Below are positions 1 to 7,083 of a stretch of DNA of 12,828 nt, in pieces; the first letter of the stretch is position 1; the number at the start of each line of letters is the position of its first letter. Location: positions 1 to 12,828 of the forward strand of contig ONPE01000020.1 in the NCBI GenBank assembly GCA_900319615.1, written 5' to 3'. The DNA is from an uncultured Eubacteriales bacterium (GTDB lineage: Bacteria; Bacillota; Clostridia; Oscillospirales; Acutalibacteraceae). The notes below the pieces were generated by a model. It saw only the letters and a list, made by a program, of their open reading frames with translations, was not told where the DNA came from and searched no databases. Position numbers and translations under genes: made by a program.

Positions 1-1029
1 GGCGTTGCAGAGAACGGTATCTACACCGTATACTTCCGTCCCGCAGGCGACGGCACAGCTGAGGACGGCTACACCTACGTTCCGTTTGAGAACGACGGCA
101 CAGGCCTCGACGCTCACGGCTGCAAGAACGGCGGCTATCTCTTCAAATTCGTCAAGACTGACGAGTACACCCCCACAGAGGCTCCCACGGTTGCTCCCGA
201 CGAGACCATGACCGTTTACTTCAAGAACAATCTCAACTGGGAGAATGTTAACGCTTACTACTGGGGCAGCGCTGCCGAATCTGTAGATTGGCCCGGTATC
301 GCTACCGAGGACGCAGGCAACGGCTTTGTTAAGGCTGTAGTTCCGAACGACATCACAGGCCTTATCTTCAACGGTACAGGCGCTCAGACCGTCAATATCG
401 AGGAAGGTCTCACAGACGGCGCTGCATGGGCTCTCACAGGCGAGCAGGACGGCAGCAACTACAAGGTCGAGCCCGCCGCGACCACCATGATCGTTTACTT
501 TGTAGACGCGCTTGGCTGGGGCGATGTAAACGCTTACTACTGGGGCAGCTCCTTCGGCTCCGTCGATTGGCCCGGCGAGGCTGCAACGGTCGTTGAAAAT
601 ATCGTAGATACAGACGGCCATACCGTTTACGGTGCAGAAGTTCCGCTCGGTATCACAGGTCTCATCTTCAACGGCAACGGCAACCAAACCGTCAATATCG
701 AGACAGGTCTTGTTGACGGCGCTGTATGGCACACCACCGGCGAGAAGGAAGGCAACAACTTCGTCGTAGCCGAAGGCTTATGCCCGGCTGCTCCCGAGAC
801 CTATCTGCTCGGCGACGCTGACGGTGACGAAGATGTAAGCTCCGTTGACTCTACCGTTATCCAGCGTGTCATCGCTGAGTTCAATGTTCCGATCGACGAA
901 GCTACCCTCCTGCAGGGCGACGTTGACGGCTCCGGCGAGCTCGAGGTAGTAGACGCTACCTTGATCCAGCGCTGGCTGGCAGACTTCGTTGTTCCTTATC
1001 CGATCGGCGAGTACGTAACAAAAGAATAA
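1..1029 (+). CDS. Dockerin-bearing protein with tandem starch-binding-like modules (C-terminal part)
   Basis: The reading frame is open from the left edge, so the start and any catalytic domain lie outside; 342 residues are visible. Residues 1-58 look like the end of another extracellular module (IYTVYFRP near the start), followed by a Thr/Pro linker (PTEAPTVAP). Two homologous modules of about 90 residues follow, near 70-158 and 163-257. Both share NAYYWGS, SVDWPG, GLIFNG and QTVNIE, an aromatic-rich pattern resembling CBM26-type starch-binding modules. A type I dockerin occupies about 269-330, with two calcium-binding loops at 272-283 (DADGDEDVSSVD) and 307-318 (DVDGSGELEVVD). Dockerins dock on cohesins of a cellulosome or amylosome scaffold, so this is probably a secreted subunit of a starch-degrading complex. 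The dockerin call is firm; the CBM26 assignment is by motif only. A strong terminator follows directly. Confidence 0.88.
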   Translation, partial: GVAENGIYTVYFRPAGDGTAEDGYTYVPFENDGTGLDAHGCKNGGYLFKFVKTDEYTPTEAPTVAPDETMTVYFKNNLNWENVNAYYWGSAAESVDWPGIATEDAGNGFVKAVVPNDITGLIFNGTGAQTVNIEEGLTDGAAWALTGEQDGSNYKVEPAATTMIVYFVDALGWGDVNAYYWGSSFGSVDWPGEAATVVENIVDTDGHTVYGAEVPLGITGLIFNGNGNQTVNIETGLVDGAVWHTTGEKEGNNFVVAEGLCPAAPETYLLGDADGDEDVSSVDSTVIQRVIAEFNVPIDEATLLQGDVDGSGELEVVDATLIQRWLADFVVPYPIGEYVTKE

Positions 1030-1052
1030 CTGCAAATCAGCTTTGCACAAAA

Positions 1053-1087
1053 GAAGGCTGCCTCACACAGGCAGCCTTCGATTTTTT
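1053..1087 (+). terminator. Intrinsic terminator of the dockerin gene
   Basis: A perfect 10-bp stem (GAAGGCTGCC with GGCAGCCTTC) closes a 7-nt loop and is followed by six T. It begins 24 nt after the dockerin stop codon. Confidence 0.93.
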
Positions 1088-1112
1088 ATGGATAGTTGTT
1101 TTAGATAATGTA

Positions 1113-1150
1113 CGATAAAAATCCCCCGGCGTTCATCGAAACGTCGGGGG
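1113..1150 (-). terminator. Intrinsic terminator of the phoH-ybeY-era block
   Basis: An 11-bp stem (1123-1133 with 1140-1150, one G-U pair) has a 6-nt loop. On the minus strand it is followed by a T-rich tract (ATTTTTATC). It lies 15 nt beyond the era stop codon and faces the dockerin terminator, so the two convergent units are well insulated. Confidence 0.9.
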
Positions 1151-1165
1151 TTATCGCATATACAG

Positions 1166-2080
1166 TTATTCAAAATTCTTGTTGTCGTAGCCGAAGTTGG
1201 TGAGCATGGCGCGGCGGTTGCGCCAGTCCTCCCTGACCTTGACCCATGTTTGCAGGTTCACCTTGCAGCCGAAGAAGCGTTCTATATCCTGCCTTGAATA
1301 GGTGGATATCTTCTTGAGCATAGCTCCGCGCTTGCCGATGATGATGCCCTTGTGCGAGTCGCGCTCACAGTAGATGGTCGCGTCTATATCCATGATGCCG
1401 CTGTCCTCGCGCTCCGTGAGGCTCTCCACCACTACGGCGGTACCGTGAGGTATCTCCTTGTCACACAGGCGAAGCAGCTTTTCGCGGATGATCTCTGATA
1501 CGATGACCTTCTCGGGCTGGTCGGTGAGAGCGTCGTCGTCAAAAAAGTGACCGCCCTCTACACAGTGCTTTTTCAGCTCATCCTTAAGAGCGGCGAAGCC
1601 CTCGCCCGTCTCGGCAGATATCGGCACGACGGCGTCGAAATCGTACAGAGCGCTGTATGCGAGGATCGCTTCCATCAGCTCTTCCTTCTTATTTTTGAGC
1701 ATATCTATTTTGTTGATGGCGAGGATGGTCGGCATCTCCGCCTTTTTGAGCTTGTCTATCAGGCTCAGCTCGCCCTTGCGAACCTCAGAGCCGGCTTCGA
1801 CCACCATGACGGCTGCGTCGCCGTTCGGCACGCTCTCGTTGATCGCCCTTACCATGTACTCGCCAAGCTCGGTGCGCGGCTTGTGCAGACCGGGGGTGTC
1901 GAAGAACACGAGCTGGTCGTCGCCCTCGGTGAGGATGCCGGTGATGCGGTTGCGCGTAGTCTGGGGCTTTGATGACACGATGGCTATCTTATGCCCCAAC
2001 AGGCGGTTGAGTATCGAGCTTTTGCCGACGTTCGGTATACCTACGATGGTGATGAACGCGGATCGTTTGTTGTCTTTCAT
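1166..2080 (-). CDS. era: GTPase Era
   Basis: Era is an essential GTPase that binds the 3' end of 16S rRNA and assists 30S subunit maturation. The protein has 304 residues, normal for the family. Residues 14-22 form the P-loop (GIPNVGKSS), the switch I threonines are at 41-42 (QTTR), the G3 motif is at 61-64 (DTPG) and the G4 motif at 123-126 (NKID). The C-terminal KH domain carries GIIIGKRG at 245-252, the RNA-binding loop. An AGAGG ribosome-binding site lies 8 nt upstream of the ATG. The gene sits 58 bp downstream of ybeY on the same strand; in many Firmicutes dgkA and cdd lie between these two genes, and here they are absent. It is probably transcribed with ybeY. Confidence 0.97.
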   Translation of the reverse strand: MKDNKRSAFITIVGIPNVGKSSILNRLLGHKIAIVSSKPQTTRNRITGILTEGDDQLVFFDTPGLHKPRTELGEYMVRAINESVPNGDAAVMVVEAGSEVRKGELSLIDKLKKAEMPTILAINKIDMLKNKKEELMEAILAYSALYDFDAVVPISAETGEGFAALKDELKKHCVEGGHFFDDDALTDQPEKVIVSEIIREKLLRLCDKEIPHGTAVVVESLTEREDSGIMDIDATIYCERDSHKGIIIGKRGAMLKKISTYSRQDIERFFGCKVNLQTWVKVREDWRNRRAMLTNFGYDNKNFE

Positions 2081-2138
2081 ACCTCATTCCTCTGCAGAGA
2101 AATTTTTATATACTATAGTTTATACCGTATGGTTCGGC

Positions 2139-2639
2139 TTATAGGGTTGCGCGGCGAGGCTTGATGCCCAGACCCATCGCCTGCATGACCGCCTCTTCCT
2201 TGCTGCGCATGACGGCCTTATCCTCGGGTACCATATGGTCGTAGCCGAGCAGATGCAGCACGCTGTGTACCGTGAGGTAGCACACCTCGCGCTCAAAACT
2301 GTGGTCGAAGTCGAGAGACTGCTCGTGAGCCTTCTGCATCGAGATGACCACATCGCCCAGCATCTTAGCGCCTGTCTTGGGGTTGACATCATACACGCCG
2401 TCCTCGCCCATCGGGAAAGAGAGGACGTCGGTGACCGAGTCTATATCGCGGTATTCTTTGTTGAGTCTGCGTATCTCGTCGTTATCTACAAAGGTGACCG
2501 CTACCTCGGCGTCGCCGCTGAAATCCTCGTTGCGGAGCACAGCGATGCAGGCGCGGCGTATCTGCATACGCAGCCCTGTGGGGAAATGGATCTTCTTTTG
2601 GTCGTCTGTGATTATCACTCTTACCTTGTCAGCTTTCAT
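2139..2639 (-). CDS. ybeY: Endoribonuclease YbeY (rRNA maturation factor)
   Basis: YbeY is a metal-dependent single-strand endoribonuclease used in 16S rRNA 3'-end processing and ribosome quality control. The 166-residue protein has the family signature HSVLHLLGYDH at 125-135, whose three histidines (125, 129, 135) bind zinc. It also has the conserved blocks SVTDVLSFP at 68-76 and GDVVIS at 95-100. An AGGG sequence lies just upstream of the chosen ATG, a weaker ribosome-binding site than most in this window. phoH lies upstream on the same strand but 192 bp away, an unusually large gap for this pair, so ybeY-era may have its own weak promoter. I could not identify one clearly. Confidence 0.97.
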   Translation of the reverse strand: MKADKVRVIITDDQKKIHFPTGLRMQIRRACIAVLRNEDFSGDAEVAVTFVDNDEIRRLNKEYRDIDSVTDVLSFPMGEDGVYDVNPKTGAKMLGDVVISMQKAHEQSLDFDHSFEREVCYLTVHSVLHLLGYDHMVPEDKAVMRSKEEAVMQAMGLGIKPRRATL

Positions 2640-2831
2640 AATGATCCCTACTCTCTTTTTGTCGCGACCGCTTACACGATCACGGATGTCTAAAGTTTTT
2701 CATTCGAATACGGAGTAGCTGAGACTGTTGACTTCTTTCTGTCGTTCGTTCTAACTTATTCTATATCCAAAAACCTTAATATAAAGGCGTTTTGCGCCCG
2801 ATATCTTATCTACTTGACGTTTTAAGATGTT

Positions 2832-3791
2832 TTATGAGCGGTTTCTCTCCTGCGCCTTTTCATATGCGCGGATTATATCCTGCACCAGACGGTGTCGGAC
2901 TACGTCCTTTTCCGAGAAGGTGAGGCGTTCTATCCCCTTTATGCCCTTTAGTATCCTCACGGCCTCTTTCAAGCCGGACTTCGCCCCTGCGGGCAGGTCT
3001 ATCTGCGTGATATCGCCGGTGATGACCATCTTCGAGTTGTTGCCCAAACGGGTGAGGAACATCTTCATCTGCTCGCTTGTGGTGTTCTGAGCCTCGTCGA
3101 GAATGATGAAGCTGTCGTCGAGAGTCCTGCCTCGCATATAGGCGAGCGGAGCGACCTCGATATTGCCGCGCTCGAGATACTTCTGATAGGTCTCGGCGCC
3201 GAGCATATCGAACAGCGCGTCATACAAGGGGCGCAGATACGGGTCGACCTTGCTCTGCAGATCGCCGGGCAGAAAACCCAGCTTCTCGCCTGCTTCGACG
3301 GCGGGACGGGTCAGGATGATGCGGTTGACCTCCTTGGAGCGGAACGCCGTGACAGCCATCGCCACCGCAAGATAGGTCTTGCCGGTACCGGCGGGGCCTA
3401 CGGCTATCGTGATGGTGTTGTCCTCGATAGCGGAGCAATATCTCTTTTGTCCCATCGTCTTGGGCTTGATGGGCTTGCCCTTGGAGGTGACGCAAACACA
3501 GTCGGAGGCGAGGCTCTCGAGCTTCTCCTCGCTGCCGTCGTTGACGAGCGAGATACAGTATGTGATGTTCTGCTCCGAGAGCTGTTCGCCGCGGTTGAGC
3601 AGATTGAGCAGGCTGTCTATCACCTTGCTCGCCTTCAAAACTCCCTCGGCGTCGCCGGAGATCTTGAGCTCGCTGTCGCGCGCGTGTACGCGCACCTTGA
3701 ACTCATCCTCGATGAGCTTTATGTTGGAGTCAAAGCTGCCGAACAGCGCGGCGGCGTGCTCCATGCGGTCGATATTTATTATTTGTTCCAT
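2832..3791 (-). CDS. phoH: PhoH-family ATPase
   Basis: This is a cytoplasmic nucleotide-binding protein of the PhoH (PhoH-like/YbeZ) family, typically encoded beside ybeY and thought to act with it in RNA metabolism. The protein has 319 residues, normal for the family. An N-terminal region of about 110 residues resembles the small KH-like domain of these proteins. The ATPase core has Walker A GPAGTGKT at 132-139 and Walker B FIILDEAQN at 228-236. Further family blocks are TRPAVEAGEKLGFLPGDL from 161 and VITGDITQIDLP at 256-267. The ribosome-binding site AGAGGA is only a few bases from the ATG. A consensus promoter lies about 70 bp upstream, and a short hairpin lies in the leader. Confidence 0.96.
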   Translation of the reverse strand: MEQIINIDRMEHAAALFGSFDSNIKLIEDEFKVRVHARDSELKISGDAEGVLKASKVIDSLLNLLNRGEQLSEQNITYCISLVNDGSEEKLESLASDCVCVTSKGKPIKPKTMGQKRYCSAIEDNTITIAVGPAGTGKTYLAVAMAVTAFRSKEVNRIILTRPAVEAGEKLGFLPGDLQSKVDPYLRPLYDALFDMLGAETYQKYLERGNIEVAPLAYMRGRTLDDSFIILDEAQNTTSEQMKMFLTRLGNNSKMVITGDITQIDLPAGAKSGLKEAVRILKGIKGIERLTFSEKDVVRHRLVQDIIRAYEKAQERNRS

Positions 3792-3812
3792 ATATCCTCT
3801 GACGTCAGGCGG

Positions 3813-3833
3813 TCGGCGATTTGCATACGCCGA
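3813..3833 (-). promoter_or_regulatory. Leader hairpin of phoH
   Basis: In the phoH 5' leader a 6-bp perfect stem (TCGGCG with CGCCGA) closes a 9-nt loop, between the promoter and the ribosome-binding site. A 10-bp palindrome, CTGACGTCAG (3799-3808), overlaps the upstream edge of the ribosome-binding site. The structure is visible; a regulatory role is an inference. Confidence 0.35.
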
Positions 3834-3859
3834 TAATTATCCACCTTAATAGATAATTG

Positions 3860-3888
3860 ATTATAACATATACTTTAACAAAAATCAA
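3860..3888 (-). promoter_or_regulatory. Sigma-A promoter of phoH
   Basis: On the minus strand a -35 box TTGATT (3883-3888) and a perfect -10 box TATAAT (3860-3865) are separated by exactly 17 bp. Transcription would start near 3853 and give a leader of about 60 nt. Confidence 0.85.
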
Positions 3889-3914
3889 CTATTTTTTCAC
3901 AAAATATTCTGCGC

Positions 3915-3935
3915 TTTCATAAATTTTTTATGAAA
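3915..3935. promoter_or_regulatory. Inverted repeat between divergent promoters
   Basis: A perfect 9-bp inverted repeat (TTTCATAAA with TTTATGAAA) with a 3-bp spacer lies between the -35 boxes of the divergent phoH and lipoprotein promoters. A second, weaker pair (ATGACT at 3943-3948, AGTCAT at 3960-3965) abuts the lipoprotein -35 box. Either could be an operator, but AT-rich DNA produces such repeats by chance. Confidence 0.35.
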
Positions 3936-3969
3936 ATATTACATGACTACCCGATGAACAGTCATATCA

Positions 3970-3998
3970 TTGATTTTTTCGGTAAAAAGAGTTATAAT
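3970..3998 (+). promoter_or_regulatory. Sigma-A promoter of the lipoprotein gene
   Basis: The -35 box TTGATT (3970-3975) and perfect -10 box TATAAT (3993-3998) have a 17-bp spacer. Transcription should start near 4005, about 55 nt before the ATG. Confidence 0.87.
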
Positions 3999-4058
3999 GT
4001 AGGGTAAATCAAGTAATCAATATTACAGCGAATATTATGCTGTAAAGGAGAAATAAAT

Positions 4059-5072
4059 ATGAAGAAAATCTTCTGTATCATACTTTGCGCGATAACAGCC
4101 GTGTGCTGCTGCGCCTGCGGCGGGAACAAGCCCTCACCTACCGAGGAGCTGACCGAGCCCGTCACCGAGGCGGCAACCAAAGACGAGGCTACCACGGCTA
4201 CCGAAGCCTCGGAAACCGACGGCAGAGCCGGGCTCAAGGCATTTATGGCTCGCTTTGACGACACCCCCACCGTGGGCGATAAGCTGGTGTATGAGGACAA
4301 GGATCTGACCGTGACCGTACACGGCATCAACTACGCCCCCATCTCGGGTCCCGAGCTGCACCTGACCATCGAGAACCGCCTGGACAAGGATATCGTGTTG
4401 ACGGCTCCCTACGCCGCCGTGAACGGCTATATGATCACGCCGGAGTTCAAGACCGACATTCCTAAAGGCAAGAGCACAAACAGCAACCTCACCCTGCCCT
4501 ATTTCAGCCTCGCCATCGCCGATATCACCGTTATCCGCGAGATTGATTTCGCCCTGCGTGTTACCGAGGCGAGGACATACAACCCCCTCTTCGTCACCGA
4601 TATCATCCCGGTAAAGACCTCCGCCTTTAAGACGGAGGATGAACCCGCAGAAGAAGATATCGCAGGTCAGACGGTCTATGACAAGGACGATATAAAGATC
4701 GTCCTCCGCGGCGTCAGCAGCGACCGCGCGTATTCCGACGGAGCCGAGATGGTCGTCTGCATCTTCAACGGCACCGACCGCAATATCTCGGTGCGCACGG
4801 ACGATATCACCGTAAACGGATACGAGCTGATCTCCTCGGTACTCAGCCGTACCGTTCTCTCGGGCAAACGCGCCGTAGACGTAGTGACCTTCTATAAGCA
4901 GGAGCTGAAAGAATACGGCATAGACGCCATCGACAGCGTAAAGGTATCCTTTGAGATAAAGGACGCAGATACATGGGAGCAGATCGACTCCACCGATATG
5001 ATCGGCGTGGAGCTGAAGGGTCCCGAGCCCCCGACCGTCCCCTCCGAGCCGTCCGAAGCCCCCACAGAATAA
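4059..5072 (+). CDS. Putative lipoprotein with two copies of one beta-rich domain
   Basis: The 337-residue protein begins with a lipoprotein signal: Lys-Lys, a hydrophobic stretch, then a cysteine cluster (VCCCACGG) with C20 the likely lipidated residue. Residues 23-56 are a Thr/Glu/Ala-rich linker of the kind that lifts a domain off the membrane. Two related domains follow, near 73-187 and 203-319. Each opens with a VY-x-D/K-K-D motif (LVYEDKDL, TVYDKDDI) and contains VNGY (121-124, 252-255), and each alternates in a beta-strand pattern. The C-terminus is Pro/Ser/Thr/Glu-rich. It is probably anchored outside the cytoplasmic membrane. I do not recognise the family and assign no function. AAGGAG lies 8 nt upstream of the ATG. 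The gene stands alone between a clear promoter and a terminator. Confidence 0.85.
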   Translation: MKKIFCIILCAITAVCCCACGGNKPSPTEELTEPVTEAATKDEATTATEASETDGRAGLKAFMARFDDTPTVGDKLVYEDKDLTVTVHGINYAPISGPELHLTIENRLDKDIVLTAPYAAVNGYMITPEFKTDIPKGKSTNSNLTLPYFSLAIADITVIREIDFALRVTEARTYNPLFVTDIIPVKTSAFKTEDEPAEEDIAGQTVYDKDDIKIVLRGVSSDRAYSDGAEMVVCIFNGTDRNISVRTDDITVNGYELISSVLSRTVLSGKRAVDVVTFYKQELKEYGIDAIDSVKVSFEIKDADTWEQIDSTDMIGVELKGPEPPTVPSEPSEAPTE

Positions 5073-5092
5073 CAACAGCCCGTCAGCCGACG

Positions 5093-5239
5093 TGTTGAGC
5101 GTGTCAAAAAATACAATTGCAAAGCTCGCAAGAGCCGTGGAAATAATCCGGTTAAGGTTGAGATTGCCACGGGCTAAAGCCCTCGCAATGACAATTTGTA
5201 ATGCCCTCCTCTGAACGACAATTGTTTTTCTACAGTTTA
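5093..5239. repeat. MITE-like insertion in a terminator (GCAATGAC family copy 1)
   Basis: This 147-bp noncoding segment lies between two near-identical 16-bp copies of AGCC(C/T)GTCAGCCGACG (5077-5092 and 5240-5255). Its ends carry imperfect inverted repeats: an A-tract with ACAATTG near 5106-5119, and CAATTGTTTTT at 5219-5229. The core 5161-5191 is AGATTGCCAC, a GGGCT-AA-AGCCC hairpin, then TCGCAATGAC. The core recurs at four other places in the window. No open reading frame is present. Confidence 0.7.
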
Positions 5240-5263
5240 AGCCTGTCAGCCGACGGGCTTTTT
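5240..5263 (+). terminator. Intrinsic terminator of the lipoprotein gene
   Basis: An 8-bp stem (AGCCTGTC with GACGGGCT, one T-G pair) with loop AGCC is followed by a T-tract. It lies 167 nt after the stop codon, because a repeat separates it from a truncated sister copy at 5077-5092. Confidence 0.85.
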
Positions 5264-5277
5264 CTTATACTAATCTC

Positions 5278-5306
5278 TTGACAAACCGTTTCTCCTCTGC
5301 TATAAT
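5278..5306 (+). promoter_or_regulatory. Perfect sigma-A promoter of ylxM-ffh
   Basis: Both hexamers match the consensus exactly: TTGACA (5278-5283) and TATAAT (5301-5306), 17 bp apart. This is the strongest promoter in the window and fits an essential secretion operon. Confidence 0.95.
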
Positions 5307-5314
5307 AGCCGAGG

Positions 5315-5335
5315 TGTAAAGCTGTGTGCTTTACA
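5315..5335 (+). promoter_or_regulatory. 5'-terminal stem-loop of the ylxM-ffh transcript
   Basis: A perfect 8-bp stem (TGTAAAGC with GCTTTACA) closes a 5-nt loop. It begins within a few bases of the predicted transcription start and ends 1 nt before the ribosome-binding site AAAGGAGGTG (5337-5346). Such a cap-like hairpin can protect mRNA from 5' decay; that role is inferred here. Confidence 0.55.
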
Positions 5336-5353
5336 GAAAGGAGGTGTTCCCAC

Positions 5354-5701
5354 GTGAACGATAAGCTGGAAACCTCTTTGCTCTACGATTTTTACGGAGA
5401 GCTGCTGCAGGATTCGCAGAAGAAGGTTGTCGAGCTGTATGTGAACGACGATCTCTCCCTGTCCGAGTCCGCCGATCTGCTCGGCATCAGCCGTCAGGGC
5501 GTGCGCGATTCGCTTGACAGAGCGTGCCGCAATCTGCGCGAATATGAAGAGAAGCTGGGGCTGCTCAAGGCATACAACGAACGCCGTGAGCGTGACAGCA
5601 CGATCCTTTCGCTGCTGTCGGAGCTGAGGCACAGCGAGTGCTGTGAGGAAGTCCTGCCGCAGATCGAACTGATAGAAGAGCTCTTGAAAGGAGATGACTG
5701 A
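5354..5701 (+). CDS. ylxM: YlxM, signal recognition particle-associated HTH protein
   Basis: This is a small helix-turn-helix protein of the YlxM/p13 (UPF0122) family, typically encoded just before ffh and found to modulate SRP in Firmicutes. I choose the GTG at 5354, giving 115 residues, because AAAGGAGGTG ends 8 nt before it. The longer frame from the GTG at 5324 would start inside the leader hairpin and translate the ribosome-binding site. A sigma-factor-like HTH occupies about 28-62: LSLSESADLLGISRQGVRDS, then DRACRNLREYEEKLGL. The C-terminal third is helical and charged. The stop codon is 2 bp from the ffh start, so the genes are translationally coupled and share one promoter. Confidence 0.93.
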   Translation: MNDKLETSLLYDFYGELLQDSQKKVVELYVNDDLSLSESADLLGISRQGVRDSLDRACRNLREYEEKLGLLKAYNERRERDSTILSLLSELRHSECCEEVLPQIELIEELLKGDD

Positions 5702-5703
5702 GC

Positions 5704-7080
5704 ATGGCATTTGAAAGTCTTTCCGATAAGCTGACCGGAGCCTTTAAAAGGCTGAAAAACAAAGGTAAGCTGACCGAGGCGGACGTAAAGGAGGCTATGC
5801 GCGAGGTGCGTCTGGCGCTTTTGGAAGCCGACGTTAACTTCAAGGTAGCCAAGGACTTTACCAATAAGGTCACCGAGCGCGCCATAGGCGCCGACGTTAT
5901 GGAGAGCCTCACCCCTGCCCAGATGGTCATCAAGATCGTCAACGAGGAGCTCACCGCCCTCATGGGTGAAGAGAACGCCCGCGTGGAGTTCAACTCAAAG
6001 CCGCCCACAGTCATCATGCTGTGCGGTCTGCAGGGCGCAGGTAAAACCACCCACGCCGCTAAGCTCGGCAAATACTTCAAGGCGCAGGATCACCGCCCCA
6101 TGCTGGCGGCGTGCGATATATACCGACCCGCGGCTATAGAACAGCTCAAGATCGTGGGCGAGAAGGCAGGCGTACCCGTCTTTGAGATGGGCACCGAGAA
6201 CCCCGTCAAGATCGCTAAAGAGGCTGTGCGCCACGCGCGCGACTACGGCAACGATATCGTTATCCTCGATACCGCCGGCCGACTGCATATAGACGAGCAG
6301 CTCATGCAGGAGCTGCGCGACATCAAAGCCGAGGTCAACCCCGACGAGATCCTGCTCACCATCGACTCCATGACAGGTCAGGACGCTGTAAATGTAGCCA
6401 AGACCTTCAACGAGGCTCTCGACATCACCGGCGTCATCCTCACCAAGCTCGACGGCGACACCCGCGGAGGCGCGGCTCTGTCGGTAAGGGCTGTCACAGG
6501 CAGACCGATCAAGTTCTCCGGTACGGGCGAGAAGCTCGAAGACCTCGAGGCGTTCCATCCCGACCGCATGGCTTCGCGTATCCTCGGTATGGGCGACGTG
6601 CTCACCCTTATCGAAGAGGCAGAGCAGAAGCTCGACCAGGAGAAGGCGGAGGAGCTCGCCAGAAAGATGCTCAAAAACAAGATGGACTTCAACGATATGC
6701 TCGATCAGCTCGATCAGGTTCGCAACATGGGTCCAATCAAGGGCATTCTCAGCAAACTGCCGGGCGTCGGCAACAAGGTCGATGAAATGGATATAAACGA
6801 GCGTGTGCTCGACTGGAACAGGGCTATCATCCTCTCGATGACCCCCGCAGAGCGCGAGCACCCCGGGCTGTTGAATCCCTCGCGCAAGCGCAGGATAGCA
6901 GCCGGCTCGGGCAGACCTGTCGAAGAGGTCAACCGCCTTATAAAGCAGCTTGAACAGACCCAGAAGATGATGCGCCAGCTCACCTCGCAGGGCAAGAAGG
7001 GCAAGCAGCTGCGCCGTATGCTGAACAACAGCGGCGGCGGTATGCCGGGTATGCCGGGCGGCGGCTTCCCCGGGATGTAA
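5704..7080 (+). CDS. ffh: Signal recognition particle protein Ffh (SRP54)
   Basis: Ffh is the GTPase of the signal recognition particle. It binds signal sequences of nascent membrane and secreted proteins and delivers ribosomes to FtsY. The 458-residue protein is of normal length. It has the N-terminal four-helix domain at about 1-90. The G domain has the P-loop GLQGAGKTT at 108-116, DTAGR at 189-193, TKLD at 247-250, and the SRP-specific GDTRGGAALS at 251-260. The methionine-rich M domain follows from about 325. Its RNA-binding helices are near 366-403 and include SRKRRIAAGSG (393-403), which contacts 4.5S/scRNA. The C-terminal tail is a Gly/Met/Pro repeat. No SRP RNA gene was found in this window. 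Confidence 0.98.
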   Translation: MAFESLSDKLTGAFKRLKNKGKLTEADVKEAMREVRLALLEADVNFKVAKDFTNKVTERAIGADVMESLTPAQMVIKIVNEELTALMGEENARVEFNSKPPTVIMLCGLQGAGKTTHAAKLGKYFKAQDHRPMLAACDIYRPAAIEQLKIVGEKAGVPVFEMGTENPVKIAKEAVRHARDYGNDIVILDTAGRLHIDEQLMQELRDIKAEVNPDEILLTIDSMTGQDAVNVAKTFNEALDITGVILTKLDGDTRGGAALSVRAVTGRPIKFSGTGEKLEDLEAFHPDRMASRILGMGDVLTLIEEAEQKLDQEKAEELARKMLKNKMDFNDMLDQLDQVRNMGPIKGILSKLPGVGNKVDEMDINERVLDWNRAIILSMTPAEREHPGLLNPSRKRRIAAGSGRPVEEVNRLIKQLEQTQKMMRQLTSQGKKGKQLRRMLNNSGGGMPGMPGGGFPGM

Positions 7081-7083
7081 TTT

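Noticed and set aside
4134..5075. A 313-residue minus-strand reading frame
   Set aside because: It is the mirror of the lipoprotein gene, which has a promoter, ribosome-binding site, signal peptide and internal repeats. The antisense product is compositionally odd and has no start signals.
5324..5353. Upstream GTG start for YlxM
   Set aside because: It would translate the leader hairpin and the ribosome-binding site. The GTG at 5354 has ideal spacing and yields the family's usual N-terminus.
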